Assembly: GCA_902519235.1 (NCBI GenBank)
Contig: CABYJE010000001.1
Coordinates: 181,769 to 245,768, forward strand
Length of the DNA: 64,000 nt
DNA from: an uncultured Prochlorococcus sp.
GTDB taxonomy: Bacteria; Cyanobacteriota; Cyanobacteriia; PCC-6307; Cyanobiaceae
Reading direction: 5' to 3'
Positions 9,877 through 18,258 of this stretch are shown here, one piece after another. Every line of letters starts with the position of its first letter. Position 1 is the stretch's first letter. The notes beneath the pieces were generated by a model, which was not told the DNA's origin, searched no databases, and saw only the letters and a program-made list of their open reading frames with translations. The translations under genes and the position numbers were made by a program.

Positions 9877-10278
9877 TCAAGCTGCTTTATATTCTGATTC
9901 ATCTTTTTCGTATTTTTTATTACTTATCTTAAAATTAGGATTAGCCCATTGCAGTAATCTTATAGCTAATCTTAAATCTCCTTCTAGCCAAGCTCTTATA
10001 GCCATTGCTCTTCGAGGATCATAAAATTTTTGTTTTCTATACCAATACAAAGCATTTTCATTTGATTTATCTCCATTACAGGAAAGACATGCAGGAACGC
10101 AGTTTTCTGTTGTACTTAAACCGCCTTGGCTGCGTGGTAATACATGGTCAATCGATTCAGATGGTTTTCCGCAATATATACAACTTTTTCCTGTAAATCT
10201 ATGGATAGATTTTCGCCATTGTCTCAATCTGAATTTAGGACATAAATCCTCTAAAAACACCGCATCATTAGTATGCAT
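9877..10278 (-). CDS. HNH endonuclease domain protein
   Basis: The 133-residue protein holds a classic HNH core. The zinc-ribbon cysteine pair CIYC is followed by ESIDHVLPRSQGG, whose His-Asp/His region is the first catalytic strand, and then by CVPACLSCNGDKSN, a second Cys pair with the Asn position. The C-terminal third is helical (RRAMAIRAWLEGDLRLAIRLLQWANP). Stand-alone HNH proteins of this shape are widespread in cyanobacterial core genomes. The substrate is unknown, and nothing nearby suggests an intron, intein or phage context. Confidence 0.85.
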   Translation of the reverse strand: MHTNDAVFLEDLCPKFRLRQWRKSIHRFTGKSCIYCGKPSESIDHVLPRSQGGLSTTENCVPACLSCNGDKSNENALYWYRKQKFYDPRRAMAIRAWLEGDLRLAIRLLQWANPNFKISNKKYEKDESEYKAA

Positions 10279-10447
10279 TCAGACCATTTAGTTAAATAAA
10301 TGATCGCTTGAATTAATCAAAAGTCAATATTTAATTATCATTTTTACGTCGAAATTAGAGCTTGAAAATATAATTTAGTGTTGATAGATACAAATAAGAA
10401 TTTGTTAAATAAATTATCAAACAATAATTACTTTTTAGAAACCTTTA

Positions 10448-10900
10448 CTAATAACTATATCTTTCAAGAGTTTCTTCAGAAAATTCCTCGTTAGTTTCTT
10501 CTAACTCTTTTTCTAATCTTTTTATTTTGTTTTCTTTCTCTTTAGCTTCTTTTTCTTTTCTTGCTTCCTCTTTCTCTAATTCTCTTATTAGTTTCCTATT
10601 TGGATGTAGATTATCTAAGTATTCAACGCAATAATTAAATTTTTCTCTTTCTCTTATAACTGTTTCGGTTATTTGCGCTGCAGCATTTTTAGGTGAAATT
10701 TTGAAAAATCCTCCCTTTTGTTTTTTTATATATGTGTAAGCTGCTTCCCAGCTACTTTCATGGTCATTCCCACCATCTCTCATTGTACAAAAAATTTCTG
10801 CTCCAAATGAACTTGCATTTAACTTTGATGTATTAAAAGCTATAGGAGTAATTATTCCAAATGTTAATAATATTAGTTTTTTCTGTTTAAATCCCTGCAT
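10448..10900 (-). CDS. Secreted hypothetical protein with charged coiled-coil tail
   Basis: The 150-residue protein starts with a basic end and a hydrophobic stretch (LILLTFGIITPIAF, about 9-22) consistent with a signal peptide or anchor. It continues with a globular region containing two cysteines (IFCTMRDGG and FNYCVEYL). It ends in a long Lys/Glu-rich helix (about 100-150) predicted to form a coiled coil. No catalytic motif is visible and I do not recognise a family. It lies alone between the HNH gene and the AbrB-like gene on the same strand. Confidence 0.7.
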   Translation of the reverse strand: MQGFKQKKLILLTFGIITPIAFNTSKLNASSFGAEIFCTMRDGGNDHESSWEAAYTYIKKQKGGFFKISPKNAAAQITETVIREREKFNYCVEYLDNLHPNRKLIRELEKEEARKEKEAKEKENKIKRLEKELEETNEEFSEETLERYSY

Positions 10901-10957
10901 TAAACTTTTTTTCTTCTATTTAAAAATATCTTTTATTGAGAATATGTCTATAGAAAT

Positions 10958-11470
10958 TTAAGATTTTATAACTCCAAATAAATTCAAGCATTTCACAACT
11001 AAAGGAAGGATTAGAAGCACAGTTATCAATCTTACTGCGTGTAGTGTCGCAACTGCAGCTCCCACCCCGTACTCTGAACCAACGAGACTCATACCGCTGA
11101 TGCCTCCTGGCGCGGCTCCAAGAATTGTAGTTATCACGTCTATATTAAGTAATCTGCTTGTCCATAATCCAATTGCTAATCCTGTAATAACTAAAGTAAA
11201 AGTTATTAATATTGCAGGCTTCCATAAGCTTTGGAGATCAACTAATGAGTCTTTGGTCAATGATGTACCAATTACTGTTCCAATTCCAATTTCTAAAATT
11301 GTTCTTGTACCATTTGGCCATTCTGCTACATCGAGTTTCCCACTTATACTAAGTATGCTTGCGCCTAATAGAGCGCCAGCAAGAGGGGCTGCAGGAATAC
11401 CGGTTTTTAAAGTTAAAGCTCCAAAAATACCACCTGCAATTAGATAATAGATTAGATTTATGTTTGGCAT
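10958..11470 (-). CDS. AbrB-family (Gneg_AbrB_dup) integral membrane protein, single-repeat form
   Basis: The 170-residue protein is almost entirely hydrophobic, with about five membrane segments and conserved glycine-rich turns such as GAPGGISGMSLVGSEYG. It ends in a helix with LHAVRLITVLLILPLV. This matches one repeat of the AbrB membrane family (not the AbrB transcription factor). The family is usually about 350 residues with two repeats, so this is a half-length form that would need to dimerise. Transport substrate and function are unknown. Confidence 0.75.
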   Translation of the reverse strand: MPNINLIYYLIAGGIFGALTLKTGIPAAPLAGALLGASILSISGKLDVAEWPNGTRTILEIGIGTVIGTSLTKDSLVDLQSLWKPAILITFTLVITGLAIGLWTSRLLNIDVITTILGAAPGGISGMSLVGSEYGVGAAVATLHAVRLITVLLILPLVVKCLNLFGVIKS

Positions 11471-11603
11471 AAATTTGAATGATGTTTGGATATAATATTA
11501 GAAAAATTATTTTTTGCTTGGGTATATAGTCAAATTATATTTTTATTTTTTTCCCATATTGTCCCCTTTTGTTGGCATAATATTATTTAAAGCATGAATT
11601 ATT

Positions 11604-11801
11604 ATGTCTTCACAAATTTCATACAAAGATAATAAAAACCGTATCAAGAAAAAATTATCTTTTTTTGAAGGCGGCCACTATCTTGAGAAGTTAGAGTTTG
11701 CTTTGGCAATAGCTCAAACTAAGGGGGATGAAAAAAAATCAATAGCTCTTAGAAAAAAGATCGTTGAACTAGGCGGAAATGTTGAAGAGCCAGGAACTTA
11801 A
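11604..11801 (+). CDS. Small conserved-looking hypothetical protein
   Basis: This 65-residue, lysine-rich soluble protein has a predicted helix-turn-helix hairpin shape: FFEGGHYLEKLEFALAIAQTKGD, then KKSIALRKKIVELGGN. It ends in EEPGT. It lies between two minus-strand genes and ends two bases before the convergent aminotransferase stop. I do not recognise a characterised family. Composition and regular helix periodicity support a real product. Confidence 0.6.
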   Translation: MSSQISYKDNKNRIKKKLSFFEGGHYLEKLEFALAIAQTKGDEKKSIALRKKIVELGGNVEEPGT

Positions 11802-11802
11802 C

Positions 11803-12966
11803 TCAATTTTCCTCAAGATATTTAGAAGCTATAAATAACGCTTCACCAGCTTGTTGGGCTGTTATTTTGCCTAGATCAAGAAGCGTATTACTAATAGCGG
11901 AAACCACTGTTATTATATCTCGATCATTAACATAACCTAAGTGACCAACTCTGAATATTTTCCCTTTCAAGTGATCTTGACCACCAGCGAGTAAAATATC
12001 AAACTTATTTTTTATTGTCTTTCTAAATTCTTCAGCATCCATTTCTCCAGTTTTTATGGCAGTTATTGAAGGGCTTAGATATTTTTCATCAGCAAATAAT
12101 TTTAGATTTAATACCTTAACGGCATTGCTAATTGCTAATTGATGTTTTTTATGTCTATGAAAGATGTTATTTAAGCCTTCTTCTCTCATCATTTTTAAAG
12201 CTTCATCTAAAGCAAAAACTAAGTTAACTGCAGGAGTATATGGATTACTGTTGGTTAAAAGACTCTTTCTATAAGATTTTAAATTTAAATAAAATTTAGG
12301 TAAATTAGATTTTTCTGCAGCTTTCCAAGCCTTTTGGCTCATTGTTACAAAACTAAGGCCGGGGGGTATCATATATCCTTTTTGTGATCCTGAAGCAACG
12401 ATATCTAAATCCCATTCATCGATTGGTACATTGCAAGCTCCAAGACTTGTCACACAGTCAACGATTGATAAAGCCGAATTGTGTTCCCTAATATATGAAC
12501 TTATTGTTTTTAGATCATTAATTACACCTGTTGATGTTTCAGAATGGGTTAAGATAACCGCTTTTATTTCCTTTTGTTTATCTTCCTCTAAAATTTTTTT
12601 GAATTTTTCTGGATTAAGTGGAGTGCCCCATTCTGAATCAATTTTGATTACTTCTAAACCAAATTCCTTAGCAACTTTTACCCATCTTTCGCCAAATTTC
12701 CCATTTTCTCCACAAATTACTTTATCTCCTTTACTTAAGGTATTTATAATTCCAGCTTCCATTGCAGCAGTCCCACTACCAGTAATTGTTAGAACTTCAT
12801 TTTGAGTTTGATGAAGCCACTGTAAATTTTTAGTAGTGCTTTCTACGAGATCTTGGAATTCTTTACTGCGATGGCCTATTGGATGTTTACTTAATGCTTG
12901 TAAAACTTTTTCTGGAACTGGGGTGGGTCCAGGAATCATCAATGATAATTTTTGTTGTATGGCCAC
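11803..12966 (-). CDS. Class V aminotransferase, serine/alanine-glyoxylate type
   Basis: The 387-residue PLP enzyme starts SLMIPGPTPVPEKVLQAL and contains PIGHRSKEF. It has VDCVTSLGACNVPIDEWDLD, which supplies the cofactor Asp, and the Schiff-base lysine region SGSQKGYMIPPGLSF. These are hallmarks of the alanine/serine-glyoxylate aminotransferase family, also annotated in cyanobacteria as a soluble hydrogenase small subunit. The likely role is glyoxylate detoxification in photorespiration. It is divergent from cbiD across a 60-bp gap. Confidence 0.9.
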   Translation of the reverse strand: MAIQQKLSLMIPGPTPVPEKVLQALSKHPIGHRSKEFQDLVESTTKNLQWLHQTQNEVLTITGSGTAAMEAGIINTLSKGDKVICGENGKFGERWVKVAKEFGLEVIKIDSEWGTPLNPEKFKKILEEDKQKEIKAVILTHSETSTGVINDLKTISSYIREHNSALSIVDCVTSLGACNVPIDEWDLDIVASGSQKGYMIPPGLSFVTMSQKAWKAAEKSNLPKFYLNLKSYRKSLLTNSNPYTPAVNLVFALDEALKMMREEGLNNIFHRHKKHQLAISNAVKVLNLKLFADEKYLSPSITAIKTGEMDAEEFRKTIKNKFDILLAGGQDHLKGKIFRVGHLGYVNDRDIITVVSAISNTLLDLGKITAQQAGEALFIASKYLEEN

Positions 12967-13026
12967 TTTTTGTTAAATAGGTCATTCTTAGATTAGTTCT
13001 CATTATATATTTTTCAATTACTTGAT

Positions 13027-14139
13027 TTGAAAAAAGGATTTTCTTTACCTTTATGGGTTGCTGGAGCTGCTAGGTCAGCGTTAAAAAAACTAGTAGGGTT
13101 GCCATTTGAGAATTATGAACTAATCAAAATTCCTAATGAAAAAAAAGAAATAAAAATCGCGATTCACTCTGTTGGGTTACTTAAAGATAAATCGCATGCA
13201 TTAGGAATTTCTTTTGCAAAGTCTGGACTAGATCTTGATATTACACAAAACTTAGAAATATGGACAATAGCTTCTTTGGAAAAAATTTCTTTTAATAATT
13301 CTGTTCAAACAAAACCTATAAATATTATTGCAGGATTCGGTGTGGGTATAAAAGAGAATACATCAGAGATATGTATTTCTGATTTTGCAAAAGAAGTTTT
13401 ATATGAAAATTTACTAAATATTATTCCAGAAGGTTTTAATTTAAATTTAGAAATTATTTTTCCAAATGGAAAGTTTTTAGCTGAAAGAACTAGTAATAAG
13501 TCATTTGGTATTGTGAATGGATTATCTATAATTGGAACTTCTGCTGAAACTTATTCGAGTGCTTCACCTGCTCAATTAGAAGAGGCTAAAACAAACCTAG
13601 CAAGCTTAATTAAAAATGATTTTAGAGGTAAGGTTGTTTTTGTTATTGGTGAAAATGGCTTAAATTTGGCTAAAAATTGTGATGTAAAGCTGCCAATTAT
13701 AAAAGTTGGTAACTGGATAGGACCATTATTAGTTGATGCTGCAATAAAAAATGTTAAAACTGTAATTCTTTTTGGCTATCATGGAAAATTAATTAAATTA
13801 GCAGGTGGTATTTTTCATACACATAATCATTTAGCTGATGGAAGAATAGAGATTCTTGTTTATTTAGCCGTTAAAGAAAAAGTACCATCTGAAATAATAA
13901 TTGAATTATCGCAGTTAGATAATCTTGAGAATGCATTACTAATTCTTGAAAAATTTAATAAATCTTTAGCTGATAAATTATTCAAGAATTTATCAAATAC
14001 GATCGAAAAGCGTTCCTTTACTTATGTAAATAGGTATGTAAAAACTGATATGGAAATTGCATCAATTATTTTTGATAGAAAAAGGAAAATAAGATGGACT
14101 GGAGTTTACGGCAATAAGTATATTTCTTATTTTCAATGA
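13027..14139 (+). CDS. cbiD: Cobalt-precorrin-5B C1-methyltransferase (CbiD)
   Basis: CbiD methylates C-1 of the corrin ring in the oxygen-independent cobalamin pathway, using SAM. The 370-residue protein starts from a TTG with MKKGFSLPLWVAGAARSALKKL. It carries NIIAGFGVGI, LEIIFPNGKFLAERTSNKSFGIVNGLSIIGT, and FGYHGKLIKLAGGIFHTHNHLADGR. These blocks are typical of CbiD. Cobalamin synthesis is expected in free-living Prochlorococcus. It precedes guaA on the same strand with a 54-bp gap. Confidence 0.93.
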   Translation: MKKGFSLPLWVAGAARSALKKLVGLPFENYELIKIPNEKKEIKIAIHSVGLLKDKSHALGISFAKSGLDLDITQNLEIWTIASLEKISFNNSVQTKPINIIAGFGVGIKENTSEICISDFAKEVLYENLLNIIPEGFNLNLEIIFPNGKFLAERTSNKSFGIVNGLSIIGTSAETYSSASPAQLEEAKTNLASLIKNDFRGKVVFVIGENGLNLAKNCDVKLPIIKVGNWIGPLLVDAAIKNVKTVILFGYHGKLIKLAGGIFHTHNHLADGRIEILVYLAVKEKVPSEIIIELSQLDNLENALLILEKFNKSLADKLFKNLSNTIEKRSFTYVNRYVKTDMEIASIIFDRKRKIRWTGVYGNKYISYFQ

Positions 14140-14193
14140 GATTAATTTGTGATTCATTATGCTTTTGTAAATAAATTGAGTTAACTTTTATAC

Positions 14194-15780
14194 ATGAGTC
14201 AAACATCTTTAAAAAAAGAACGAGATCCTTCAATTTTAATTTTGGATTTTGGATCTCAATATTCTGAATTGATTGCAAGAAGGATAAGAGAAACTAATGT
14301 TTTTTCTCTTGTAGTAAGTAATTACATCTCAATTGAGGAAATTATTAATATTAATCCTCAAGGGATCATCTTGAGTGGAGGCCCTAATTCTGTATATGAA
14401 CAAAATGCTCCTAAGTGTGATGAAAAAATTTTTAATTTAGGAATTCCTATTCTTGGCATATGCTATGGAATGCAATTAATGGTCAAAGAACTTGGAGGAA
14501 CTGTTATTTCAGCAACCAAAAAAGCTGAATATGGTAGAGCACCAATTAATATAGATCAAGAATCTGACCTCCTTTCTGATGTAGAAGATAAATCTATTAT
14601 GTGGATGAGCCATGGCGATTCTATTAATTGTTTGCCTGATGGATTTAATAAAATTGCTCATACCGAGAATACACTCCATGCAGCAATTTCAAATAAGTCA
14701 AAGAAATTATTTGGCGTACAATTTCATCCTGAAGTTAATCATTCAGAGTTTGGGATGACGGTAATTAAAAATTTTGTTTATAAAATTGCTTGTTGTGCGG
14801 CTGATTGGACAACCGAAACCTATATAGAGGAGACTATTCCCCGGATAAGAGAGCAAGTTGGAAATAAAAAAGTTTTGCTTGCCTTGTCTGGAGGAGTTGA
14901 TTCATCAACTCTTGCTTTTCTTCTTAATAAAGCAATTGGAAGTCAGCTTACATGCATGTTTATAGATCAAGGTTTCATGAGAAAAGGTGAACCAGAATTT
15001 TTAATGAATTTTTTTGATAAGAAATTTCATATAAAAGTTGAATATATTAATGCGAGGGAAAGGTTTATTACTAAATTAAAAGGTATTACTGACCCAGAAC
15101 AAAAAAGGAAAATTATTGGTGAAGAATTTATTAGAGTGTTTGAAGAAGAAAGTAATAGATTGGGCCCTTTTCAATATTTAGCCCAAGGTACTCTTTATCC
15201 TGATGTTATTGAAAGTGCTGGTACTAATATTGATCCCAAGACTGGTGAAAGAATAGCTGTAAAAATAAAGAGTCATCATAACGTTGGTGGATTACCAAAA
15301 GATTTACAATTTAAATTAGTTGAGCCATTAAGAAAACTTTTTAAGGATGAAGTCCGAAAAGTTGGGGCTGCTTTAGGTTTGCCCGATGAAATTATAAAAA
15401 GACATCCATTTCCTGGGCCTGGATTAGCTATAAGAATTTTGGGAGAGGTAAATAATGAAAAACTTGATTGTTTAAGAGATGCAGACTGGATAGTAAGAGA
15501 CGAAATTAAAAAAGCAGGTCTTTACAATGATATATGGCAAGCTTTTGCAGTATTGCTACCGGTTAAAACTGTGGGAGTTATGGGAGATAAAAGGACTTAT
15601 TCATGGCCAATAGTTTTACGTTGTGTATCAAGTGAGGATGGGATGACAGCAGATTGGTCAAAAATTCCTTTTCCGATTTTGGAGAGGATTGCAAATAGAA
15701 TCGTAAACGAAGTACATTCAGTTAATAGAGTTGTTTATGATATTACAAGCAAACCTCCTGGAACTATAGAGTGGGAATGA
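14194..15780 (+). CDS. guaA: GMP synthase (glutamine-hydrolysing)
   Basis: GuaA aminates XMP to GMP. The 528-residue protein has an N-terminal class I amidotransferase domain with the nucleophile cysteine in GICYGMQLM and its partners in [11 protein letters not shown]. An ATP-pyrophosphatase domain follows with the P-loop [11 protein letters not shown]. The C-terminal dimerisation domain includes [16 protein letters not shown] and ends KPPGTIEWE. The terminal codons act as one copy of a repeated att-like sequence; further copies of the same C-terminal codons occur at 19259 and 21321, so the gene's 3' end appears to be an integration site. Confidence 0.97.
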   Translation: MSQTSLKKERDPSILILDFGSQYSELIARRIRETNVFSLVVSNYISIEEIININPQGIILSGGPNSVYEQNAPKCDEKIFNLGIPILGICYGMQLMVKELGGTVISATKKAEYGRAPINIDQESDLLSDVEDKSIMWMSHGDSINCLPDGFNKIAHTENTLHAAISNKSKKLFGVQFHPEVNHSEFGMTVIKNFVYKIACCAADWTTETYIEETIPRIREQVGNKKVLLALSGGVDSSTLAFLLNKAIGSQLTCMFIDQGFMRKGEPEFLMNFFDKKFHIKVEYINARERFITKLKGITDPEQKRKIIGEEFIRVFEEESNRLGPFQYLAQGTLYPDVIESAGTNIDPKTGERIAVKIKSHHNVGGLPKDLQFKLVEPLRKLFKDEVRKVGAALGLPDEIIKRHPFPGPGLAIRILGEVNNEKLDCLRDADWIVRDEIKKAGLYNDIWQAFAVLLPVKTVGVMGDKRTYSWPIVLRCVSSEDGMTADWSKIPFPILERIANRIVNEVHSVNRVVYDITSKPPGTIEWE

Positions 15781-15954
15781 AAAGTAGGGTATAAACCCAG
15801 TCATAGTCTAGAAAAATTGGTTTCACATGGGTTTCACACGAGAATTTTGAAACCTGATGGCAAGGGATTTCAATATGTAGGTTTCACATAGGTTTCACAT
15901 AAAGGTAAAAATCTATCTCTATAGAGAAATCGTAGAGAATTAAATTTCTCTACA
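15761..15954 (+). repeat. Left-end att-like unit, copy A (guaA end, four arm repeats, hairpin)
   Basis: About 195 bp matching 19259-19457 in order and spacing. It begins with the guaA terminus (ACTATAGAGTGGG), then GGGTATAAACCCAG and TAGTCT. A pair of 11-bp-spaced arms reads GGTTTCACAT and GGTTTCACAC (from 15819). After a 40-bp spacer a second arm pair starts at 15880, and an AGAGAAAT/ATTTCTCT inverted repeat closes the unit. The arrangement resembles a tyrosine-recombinase attachment site with core and arm sites, but no recombinase gene is in the window. Confidence 0.75.
15923..15951 (+). repeat. Inverted repeat AGAGAAAT/ATTTCTCT of left end A
   Basis: Eight-base arms AGAGAAAT (15923-15930) and ATTTCTCT (15944-15951) are separated by 13 nt. 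The same arms with the same 13-nt spacing recur at 19423-19451. A 12-bp palindrome TCTCTATAGAGA (15916-15927) overlaps the first arm. It may be a terminator-like RNA hairpin or a protein site; there is no strong T-run after it. Confidence 0.5.
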
Positions 15955-15972
15955 CTATGGTTTTCAAGTTTA

Positions 15973-17211
15973 TCAATCTAATTTTTGTAAGTGTCTTTCA
16001 ACAGTAGAAAAAATTCTTTTTAAGGTACATTTGAAAAACTCTGAATTCCCTTGCCGGTAATCTGCTAAAGAGTAAAAAATCTTTTGCTCTACTTCAAAAG
16101 GGTTTTTGGTAATCCATGATTTCTCAATTATAAATTCAGAACTCTCTTTAAAACTACTACCTAAACTTTTTGCTCTGAAGTCTGGATTTTTAGATGTAAA
16201 ACCTACCTTAAAAGTATTTGGTAATGATTTATTAGATAAAACATAGATATTACCTAAATCAATTTCTGAATGGTTTTTTTCTATCATTGTCCATTTTTCA
16301 AGAGAATTTAACTTTTCAATGGTTAAATCGTCGATAGAAAATTCAAATTTCTCCTGAACTCCTAAGTAGTAAATTCTCAATTTATCTTCAGGAATATCGA
16401 GTACTTTTGAAAACGCATTTATTAAAAAACTTTTTTCAACTTTTTCTTCCCAAGATTTATCAATTCTTATTTTTATTTCACAGAAATCATCTCGAAATAT
16501 ACATGAACATAAAATTGAACTTCTACTTAAAACATCTTTTGTATTTGGGAAACTAATTTTTTTTAGGACCTTAGTGTATAAACTGTTCAAATTATTTTTT
16601 TCAAGTTTCTTCTCTTCTAAAAGTTGCTTATTTTTTTGTTCTAAAAGGAAAACTTTTTCTTGAGCAATTTTTAGTTGTCGTTCCTTTGCGAATTTAAGTT
16701 CTTTCTTTAATGCAATTTCTTTTTGTCTTGCTTCTTCTTTCTTTTGTTTTAATAACTCTTCTTCTTGTTCTTTTTGCAACTTTATTTTCAATGCTTTTTT
16801 ATCTGCTTTTTCTCTTGCTTTTTGTATTACTTCTTTATCAGAATTTGGTGGTAAATTATATTTTTCTGTTTCAAGTATTAACTCGTACCATTTTTTTGCA
16901 TCATTTCTGAAAGGTTTTAATCTTGTCCATAATTGCATAATTTCCCAAGAATGTTTTATTCCTAATATTTCACTTTCATTTAAATTTAGGATTTCTAAAC
17001 CTTCTTTAATTTCATCTTTGAATTCTGCAAATACAATATTTTTGAATTTACTACTTTTACAAATAAGAACTATCTTCTGATATAAATTTATACCAGTTTT
17101 AAAGTGCTTATAGGTATTGGGTTTGAAGAATGAGTTGCGTATAACTTGCAAATCCTTACCAAAACATGCTTCTTGTTTTTTTCTTATTTTCTTTAATGAT
17201 GGCAGGAGCAT
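15973..17211 (-). CDS. Coiled-coil protein with C-terminal T5orf172/GIY-YIG-like domain
   Basis: The 412-residue protein has an N-terminal globular part (about 1-125) and a long Lys/Glu-rich coiled coil (about 130-205). A middle domain of unknown type precedes a C-terminal segment resembling the T5orf172 (GIY-YIG superfamily) domain. The key features there are NIYVLSNKSLPNTFKVGFT, then DFRAKSLGSS, and a late QGNSEFFKC, which matches the usual placement of a GIY-like strand, Arg and Glu. Such domains occur in phage and island proteins. The role is unknown. The two downstream-of-promoter membrane genes abut it without gaps, suggesting one operon. Confidence 0.65.
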   Translation of the reverse strand: MLLPSLKKIRKKQEACFGKDLQVIRNSFFKPNTYKHFKTGINLYQKIVLICKSSKFKNIVFAEFKDEIKEGLEILNLNESEILGIKHSWEIMQLWTRLKPFRNDAKKWYELILETEKYNLPPNSDKEVIQKAREKADKKALKIKLQKEQEEELLKQKKEEARQKEIALKKELKFAKERQLKIAQEKVFLLEQKNKQLLEEKKLEKNNLNSLYTKVLKKISFPNTKDVLSRSSILCSCIFRDDFCEIKIRIDKSWEEKVEKSFLINAFSKVLDIPEDKLRIYYLGVQEKFEFSIDDLTIEKLNSLEKWTMIEKNHSEIDLGNIYVLSNKSLPNTFKVGFTSKNPDFRAKSLGSSFKESSEFIIEKSWITKNPFEVEQKIFYSLADYRQGNSEFFKCTLKRIFSTVERHLQKLD

Positions 17212-17505
17212 TCAATAATATTGTCTATATTTTTTGCCGTTCTTGGTTTCTCTTAATCTATATTTTCCTCCATTTTTCCCCTTCTGTTCTTTACCCGTGT
17301 AAATGGCATTTTTATCTTTCCAATCTTTTTGAGATTTATTTAATATTTGCTTATACCTTCTAACTGACGAAGAATCAGATTTTAAATTATTATTTTTTGT
17401 ACCCGAAGAATTAGATCTTAAATTATTATTCTTTGAATTTATATCTTGTAACCAAGCAATTAATAAAACTAATAAAGGGATACCTAAAAGAATAACTATT
17501 TCCAT
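17212..17505 (-). CDS. Small membrane-anchored hypothetical protein with basic tail
   Basis: The 97-residue protein starts MEIVILLGIPLLVLLIAWLQD, a clear N-terminal membrane anchor. It continues with a serine/asparagine-rich stretch in which the motif NNNLRSNSSGT is repeated in slightly altered form. The C-terminus is basic (KGKNGGKYRLRETKNGKKYRQYY). No named family is recognised. The start codon abuts the stop of the upstream 211-residue gene and its own stop abuts the T5orf172 gene, so all three are probably coupled. Confidence 0.6.
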   Translation of the reverse strand: MEIVILLGIPLLVLLIAWLQDINSKNNNLRSNSSGTKNNNLKSDSSSVRRYKQILNKSQKDWKDKNAIYTGKEQKGKNGGKYRLRETKNGKKYRQYY

Positions 17506-18141
17506 TTAAACATTCCTTATTTCAAACTCCTGAAACCTTGAACTGTTGTTTTGGTAATTATTTTTATTGTTCTGAATACCTGCAATAAATGCAATTCCTA
17601 TAAAGAATATTACAAAAAACCCAATGAATCTTAAAAATTCATTTGTGTTTTGTTGTTCTTCTTTCGCTTTTTCTTTTCTTTTTCTAAGAATTGCCTCTTC
17701 TTCATCTTTTTTAAGTTTGACTTCCCATTTTTCTATAAATTCTGGTGCATATAATTTTTCTTCAATTTCTGTATTCTTAATAATTGCTTCTGCATTTAAT
17801 TTATTTTTAAATTCTGCAAAATCTTTATGACTTAACGACCATTGCTTCCATGAAGTCCATTCTTGAAGTTGTGTTTGTTTGTTTTGTCCTTGAATTAAGA
17901 AAGCATCCCCACCAACATCTGCTCCTGCCATGCCTGTAATCGCACCAGCAATTGCTCCATCTCTTTTACTTGTATCTTTTGGAGGTCTTGCTTCTACTTC
18001 ATGTATTTTGAGAAATTCAACAACTACATCATCTATCTTCATTAGTGGAACTAATCGTAGTTCTGGATGATATGTGTAAATCTTATTTAATTGAGATTCA
18101 GTCCACTTTTTACTCATGAAAACAAAAAGTCTATTCTTCAT
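17506..18141 (-). CDS. Hypothetical island protein with glycine-rich segment and C-terminal membrane helix
   Basis: The 211-residue protein has a soluble N-terminus (MKNRLFVFMSKKWTESQLNK), a possible glycine-zipper (GAIAGAITGMAGADVGG, about 66-82) and a Lys/Glu-rich helix (about 120-170). One membrane segment (FLRFIGFFVIFFIGIAFIAGI, about 169-190) precedes a short polar tail. I do not recognise a family. It is the first gene of the three-gene minus-strand run in element 1, divergent from the PD-(D/E)XK-like gene across about 117 bp. Confidence 0.6.
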   Translation of the reverse strand: MKNRLFVFMSKKWTESQLNKIYTYHPELRLVPLMKIDDVVVEFLKIHEVEARPPKDTSKRDGAIAGAITGMAGADVGGDAFLIQGQNKQTQLQEWTSWKQWSLSHKDFAEFKNKLNAEAIIKNTEIEEKLYAPEFIEKWEVKLKKDEEEAILRKRKEKAKEEQQNTNEFLRFIGFFVIFFIGIAFIAGIQNNKNNYQNNSSRFQEFEIRNV

Positions 18142-18258
18142 TATTAATTTTAATTATCTACGCAATATTAAAAAACAACAAATAAAGCGAAAATAATTTA
18201 CATGCATAAATTTGCTTTTTACTTTTCGTTATACAATTAACTTCAAAGTCTTTTAGAT

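Noticed and set aside
9836..10196. Plus-strand ORFs opposite the HNH gene
   Set aside because: They are antisense to a clear HNH domain and lack protein-like features.
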